A DNA stretch of 9,721 bases from Flavicella sp964230805 (GTDB lineage: Bacteria > Bacteroidota > Bacteroidia > Flavobacteriales > Flavobacteriaceae). Made by a program: the position numbers and the translations under genes. Shown one piece after another: positions 7,692 to 9,721 of this stretch. Under the pieces are notes generated by a model. It saw only the letters and a list, made by a program, of their open reading frames with translations, made no database searches and had not been told where the DNA came from. Numbering within the stretch: the first letter of the stretch is position 1; each line of letters opens with the position of its first letter. The stretch lies in the NCBI GenBank assembly GCA_964230805.1, contig CAXRIA010000003.1, positions 1 through 9,721 on the forward strand. The letters are read 5' to 3'.

Positions 7692-8147
7692 TTAAATTTC
7701 TAATATCTGTTCGCTGTGTTCTTTGGTTTTTACTTTTTTGATGACCTCCTCAATCACTCCGTTTTCATCAATGACAAAAGTTGTTCTGTGAATTCCTTCG
7801 TATTCTTTGCCCATAAACTTTTTAGGCCCCCAAACACCAAATGCCTCGATAACCGATTTGTCTTCATCTGCGAGCAATGGAAAAGGCAAATTGTATTTGG
7901 CACTAAAATTTTGCTGGCGCTTTGCTGAATCGGCACTCACCCCTAATACCGCATATCCCTTTTCTAAAAATAAATGATAGTTGTCTCTTAAATTACACGC
8001 CTCTACAGTGCAACCGGGTGTACTCGCCTTTGGATAAAAAAACAAGACCAACTTTTTTCCACTGTAATCTTTGAGTGCTACTTTGTTTCCTTTTTCATCG
8101 AAAGCTGAAAAATGAGGTGCTTGATCTCCATTTTGTAATGTTGTCAT
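7692..8147 (-). CDS. bcp: Thioredoxin-dependent peroxiredoxin Bcp/PrxQ
   Basis: This 151-residue atypical 2-Cys peroxiredoxin reduces hydrogen peroxide and organic hydroperoxides in the cytoplasm, with thioredoxin as electron donor. The active site is T43-P-G-C46, where C46 is the peroxidatic Cys. The resolving C51 follows four residues later (C-T-V-E-A-C), the spacing typical of the Bcp/PrxQ class. R121 in H-R-T-T-F-V-I-D is the conserved Arg of the catalytic pocket. The ATG at 8147 gives M-T-T-L-Q-N-G-D-Q-A-P, matching the family N-terminus and normal length. The frame stays open 49 codons further upstream to 8294, but that extension has no family resemblance, crosses a promoter-like element and overlaps the start of nth. 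Upstream and divergent lies nth; downstream in the same direction lies priA. Confidence 0.96.
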   Translation of the reverse strand: MTTLQNGDQAPHFSAFDEKGNKVALKDYSGKKLVLFFYPKASTPGCTVEACNLRDNYHLFLEKGYAVLGVSADSAKRQQNFSAKYNLPFPLLADEDKSVIEAFGVWGPKKFMGKEYEGIHRTTFVIDENGVIEEVIKKVKTKEHSEQILEI

Positions 8148-8195
8148 AATTTGATGTGCTAAAATTAGAAATCCGAAAGTTAAAAAGGTTTCTTC

Positions 8196-8230
8196 CAAAT
8201 GTAAAATTTTTAAGACTTTAATGTGAAAAA
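8196..8230 (-). promoter_or_regulatory. Candidate promoter for bcp
   Basis: On the minus strand, TACATTTG (8203-8196) matches the Bacteroidota -7 consensus TAnnTTTG. A T-rich stretch (TTTTTC, 8230-8225) at the -33 distance is only a partial match. The start of transcription would be near 8190, leaving about 43 nt of leader. The same 123-nt divergent region must also carry the nth promoter. On the plus strand only imperfect elements are seen: TTTG at 8233-8236 with TATTTTTC at 8253-8260 after a short 16-nt spacer. No operator-like inverted repeat stands out. Confidence 0.42.
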
Positions 8231-8270
8231 ACTTTGTACATTTAATTTTTAATATTTTTCTTTTTGTAGC

Positions 8271-8933
8271 ATGAATAAACAAGAAAAAGTACAATTTGTA
8301 CTGGACACACTGGAGAAGCTATACCCAGAAACACCCGTTCCACTAGATCATAAAGACCCGTACACCTTATTGATCGCGGTGCTTCTATCAGCACAAAGCA
8401 CGGATGCAAGAGTCAATACAATTACCCCTTTGCTCTTTGAAAAAGCTGACAATCCTTATGCTATGGTAAAACTATCCGTAGAAGAAATTCGTGAAGTTAT
8501 CAAACCTGTGGGACTCTCACCCATGAAATCAAAAGGAATTCATGGCTTGTCAAAAATATTGATTGAAAAGCACCAAGGAAAAGTGCCTGCTAGTTTTGAT
8601 GAATTGGAAGCACTTCCTGCTGTTGGACATAAAACAGCGAGTGTTGTGATGAGTCAAGCCTTTGGCATTCCAGCCTTCGCGGTAGACACCCATATTCATC
8701 GTCTGATGTATCGATGGGGATTGACCAATGGAAAAAATGTTGTACAAACAGAAAAAGATGCCAAACGTTTGTTTCCAAAAGAGACCTGGAACAAATTGCA
8801 CTTGCAAATTATATTTTACGGAAGAGAATACTCTCCTGCACGCGGTTGGAACTTAGAAAAAGACATCATCACAAAAACGATTGGAAGAAAGTCGGTATTG
8901 ACAACCTACGCGAAAAACAACACTTCGAAATAA
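8271..8933 (+). CDS. nth: Endonuclease III-family DNA glycosylase lacking the Fe-S cluster ligands
   Basis: This 220-residue HhH-GPD glycosylase/AP lyase is expected to remove oxidised pyrimidines in base-excision repair. The helix-hairpin-helix L-P-A-V-G-H-K-T-A (115-123) carries the catalytic Lys at 121, and V-D-T-H-I-H-R (138-144) carries the catalytic Asp at 139. L-L-S-A-Q-S-T-D (38-45) is the conserved N-terminal helix motif. Oddly, the protein has no cysteine at all. After G-R-E-Y-S-P-A-R (184-191), where E. coli Nth has C-x6-C-x2-C-x5-C holding a [4Fe-4S] cluster, the four positions are occupied by other residues (S188 stands where the first Cys should be). The C-terminus is intact in length and reads smoothly to the stop, so this is not a frameshift. 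The start is the ATG at 8271. It faces bcp across a 123-nt divergent region. A different HhH-GPD substrate preference cannot be excluded. Confidence 0.92.
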   Translation: MNKQEKVQFVLDTLEKLYPETPVPLDHKDPYTLLIAVLLSAQSTDARVNTITPLLFEKADNPYAMVKLSVEEIREVIKPVGLSPMKSKGIHGLSKILIEKHQGKVPASFDELEALPAVGHKTASVVMSQAFGIPAFAVDTHIHRLMYRWGLTNGKNVVQTEKDAKRLFPKETWNKLHLQIIFYGREYSPARGWNLEKDIITKTIGRKSVLTTYAKNNTSK

Positions 8934-8982
8934 GAACGATTCTTGGGATTTATAAAAGTCCAAAAACTAAAGTTTCACACAT

Positions 8983-9014
8983 TGAAAGAATACATAGAGA
9001 ATCCAATTCTTTCA
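8983..9014. repeat. Small inverted repeat downstream of nth
   Basis: The 9-nt arms TGAAAGAAT (8983-8991) and ATTCTTTCA (9006-9014) are perfectly complementary around a 14-nt loop. The stem is AT-rich with no T-tract, so it is at best a weak transcript-end structure. It lies 50 nt after the nth stop and just before the much stronger hairpin at 9021-9056. Confidence 0.3.
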
Positions 9015-9020
9015 GAAATA

Positions 9021-9056
9021 ATACAAGCCACTTTGGTTTCCCAAAGTGGCTTGTAT
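9021..9056. terminator. Perfect 16-bp hairpin, probable bidirectional terminator between nth and dnaK
   Basis: ATACAAGCCACTTTGG (9021-9036) and CCAAAGTGGCTTGTAT (9041-9056) are exact reverse complements around the 4-nt loop TTTC. The hairpin sits between the convergent 3' ends of nth (stop at 8933) and dnaK (stop at 9098), where a shared terminator is expected. Neither side has a classical uninterrupted T-tract: the plus strand continues GCTTGTACAAC, and the minus strand continues TATTTCTGAAAG. Termination in both directions is therefore likely from position and stem strength, not proven. Transcript 3'-end protection is an alternative role. Confidence 0.65.
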
Positions 9057-9097
9057 GCTTGTACAACTTTTCAGTACTGTACTTTTTAGTGCAAAAA

Positions 9098-9721
9098 TTA
9101 TTTTACTTCTTCGAAGTCCACATCTTCTACACTGTCTTCTTCCGCATTTGCTTCTGGTTGTGCTTCCGCTCCTCCTTGTGCTTGCTGTTGTGCAGCAGCC
9201 TGAAATTCTGCAGCAGCTCCTTGCAAAGCCGTGTTCAAAGCTTCAATAGCGGTGTCAATCGCAGCGACATCTTTCGATTCATGTGCTTTTTTCAATTCTG
9301 CTAACGCCGCATCAATCGGTGCTTTTTTATCTTCTGGAAGTTTTCCTTCTACTTCTTTCAATTGTATGTCTGTTTGGAAAATCATTTGATCCGCAGTATT
9401 CAACTTTTCAGCAGTTTCTTTCGCTTTTGCATCTGCATCTGCATTTGCTTCTGCATCTGCCTTCATTTTTGCAATTTCTTCTTCAGACAAACCAGAAGAA
9501 GCTTCGATCTTAATTTCTTGCGATTTATTTGTCGCTTTATCAACCGCTGAAACTTTGATAATTCCATTGGCATCAATATCAAAAGTCACTTCAATCTGTG
9601 GCGTTCCTCTTTGTGCTGGTGGAATATCCGTCAATTGGAAACGTCCAATTGTTTTGTTATCCGCGGCCATTGCTCTTTCTCCTTGCAATACGTGAATATC
9701 AACTGAAGGTTGATTGTCTAC
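9098..9721 (-). CDS. dnaK: Molecular chaperone DnaK (Hsp70), C-terminal part
   Basis: The frame is open from the right edge of the window to the TAA at 9098, giving the last 207 residues; the ATPase domain and start lie beyond the window. It begins in the substrate-binding beta domain. D-N-Q-P-S-V-D-I-H-V-L-Q-G-E-R, then F-Q-L-T-D-I-P-P-A-Q-R-G and V-T-F-D-I-D-A-N-G-I, are Hsp70 hallmarks. A helical lid follows from S-E-E-E-I, then a Gln/Ala/Gly-rich linker and an acidic tail ending E-D-V-D-F-E-E-V-K, comparable to the E-E-V-K-D-K-K tail of other DnaKs. DnaK folds nascent and heat-damaged proteins with DnaJ and GrpE. The lid start is unusually Ala-rich. An internal TTG (9688) is not a start; homology continues through it to the window edge. 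Confidence 0.97.
   Translation of the reverse strand, partial: VDNQPSVDIHVLQGERAMAADNKTIGRFQLTDIPPAQRGTPQIEVTFDIDANGIIKVSAVDKATNKSQEIKIEASSGLSEEEIAKMKADAEANADADAKAKETAEKLNTADQMIFQTDIQLKEVEGKLPEDKKAPIDAALAELKKAHESKDVAAIDTAIEALNTALQGAAAEFQAAAQQQAQGGAEAQPEANAEEDSVEDVDFEEVK
9423..9464 (-). repeat. Degenerate 6-bp repeat inside dnaK encoding alternating X-Ala
   Basis: Seven imperfect hexamers related to GCATCT on the plus strand (exact copies at 9429, 9435 and 9453) encode the alternating run K-A-D-A-E-A-N-A-D-A-D-A-K-A at the start of the DnaK lid helices. Part of this (D-A-E-A-N-A) is common in DnaK, so the repeat may partly be convergent codon choice and partly short tandem duplication. Confidence 0.5.

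Noticed and set aside
8148..8294. 49-residue N-terminal extension of Bcp
   Set aside because: The extension is Lys/Phe/Leu-rich, read from AT-rich intergenic DNA, contains a promoter-like TACATTTG, overlaps the nth start, and is absent from the family. It is not a convincing signal peptide because the enzyme is cytoplasmic.
9073..9083. AGTACTGTACT, a short palindrome-like site downstream of dnaK
   Set aside because: Five-base arms around one base are expected by chance, and nothing links it to a regulator.
8714..9304. 196-codon plus-strand frame spanning the end of nth and antisense dnaK
   Set aside because: It is a shifted reading of nth, then crosses the hairpin and the antisense of dnaK; the product is low-complexity Phe/Leu/Ser/Cys-rich.
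9283..9550. Plus-strand frames with H-L-H-L or C-I-C-I repeats
   Set aside because: They are produced by reading the hexamer repeat of dnaK on the wrong strand.
1..9721. Search for CRISPR arrays, tRNA or rRNA genes, insertion sequences, phage or defence genes
   Set aside because: No regularly spaced repeats, cloverleaf-like sequence, transposase or phage motifs, or terminal inverted repeats were seen; the window is occupied almost entirely by recognisable housekeeping genes.

Overview
The window looks like a chromosomal stretch from a member of the Bacteroidota, most likely Flavobacteriaceae. It is visibly AT-rich and has almost no Shine-Dalgarno sequences. Several genes are preceded by good matches to the Bacteroidota promoter -7 element TAnnTTTG. 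A TonB-dependent receptor sits directly upstream of a surface-lipoprotein beta-propeller gene, and the PcrA/UvrD, MenC and PriA proteins read like flavobacterial orthologues. The family-level assignment is inferred from remembered protein families, not from a database search.

Layout. Positions 1-297 hold the C-terminal end of a TonB-dependent outer-membrane receptor. After 6 nt comes a lipoprotein with a DUF5074/YncE-like beta-propeller (304-1383), and this unit ends at a clear hairpin terminator (1407-1431). The arrangement resembles the BtuB-BtuG corrinoid-uptake pair of Bacteroides. A new promoter near 1527-1557 drives pcrA/uvrD (to 3966), followed 34 nt later by menC (4001-5041). On the opposite strand, priA (5075-7537) converges on menC with a 33-nt gap, and bcp (7692-8147) lies upstream of priA in the same direction. 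Divergent from bcp is nth (8271-8933). nth converges on the 3' part of dnaK (9098-9721, minus strand, cut by the window edge), and the two are separated by a perfect 16-bp inverted repeat that probably works as a two-way terminator.

How the genes relate. Most of the window is housekeeping: replication restart and repair (PcrA, PriA), base-excision repair (Nth), peroxide detoxification (Bcp), protein folding (DnaK) and menaquinone synthesis (MenC). The only accessory-type element is the outer-membrane receptor/lipoprotein pair at the left edge. The most unusual protein is Nth, which contains no cysteine and so cannot hold the [4Fe-4S] cluster of classical endonuclease III. I see no CRISPR array, tRNA, rRNA, insertion sequence, prophage gene or defence system, and I do not find a convincing undescribed multi-gene system. 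No gene-free stretch exceeds 300 bases; the longest is the roughly 210-245 nt between the lipoprotein gene and pcrA.
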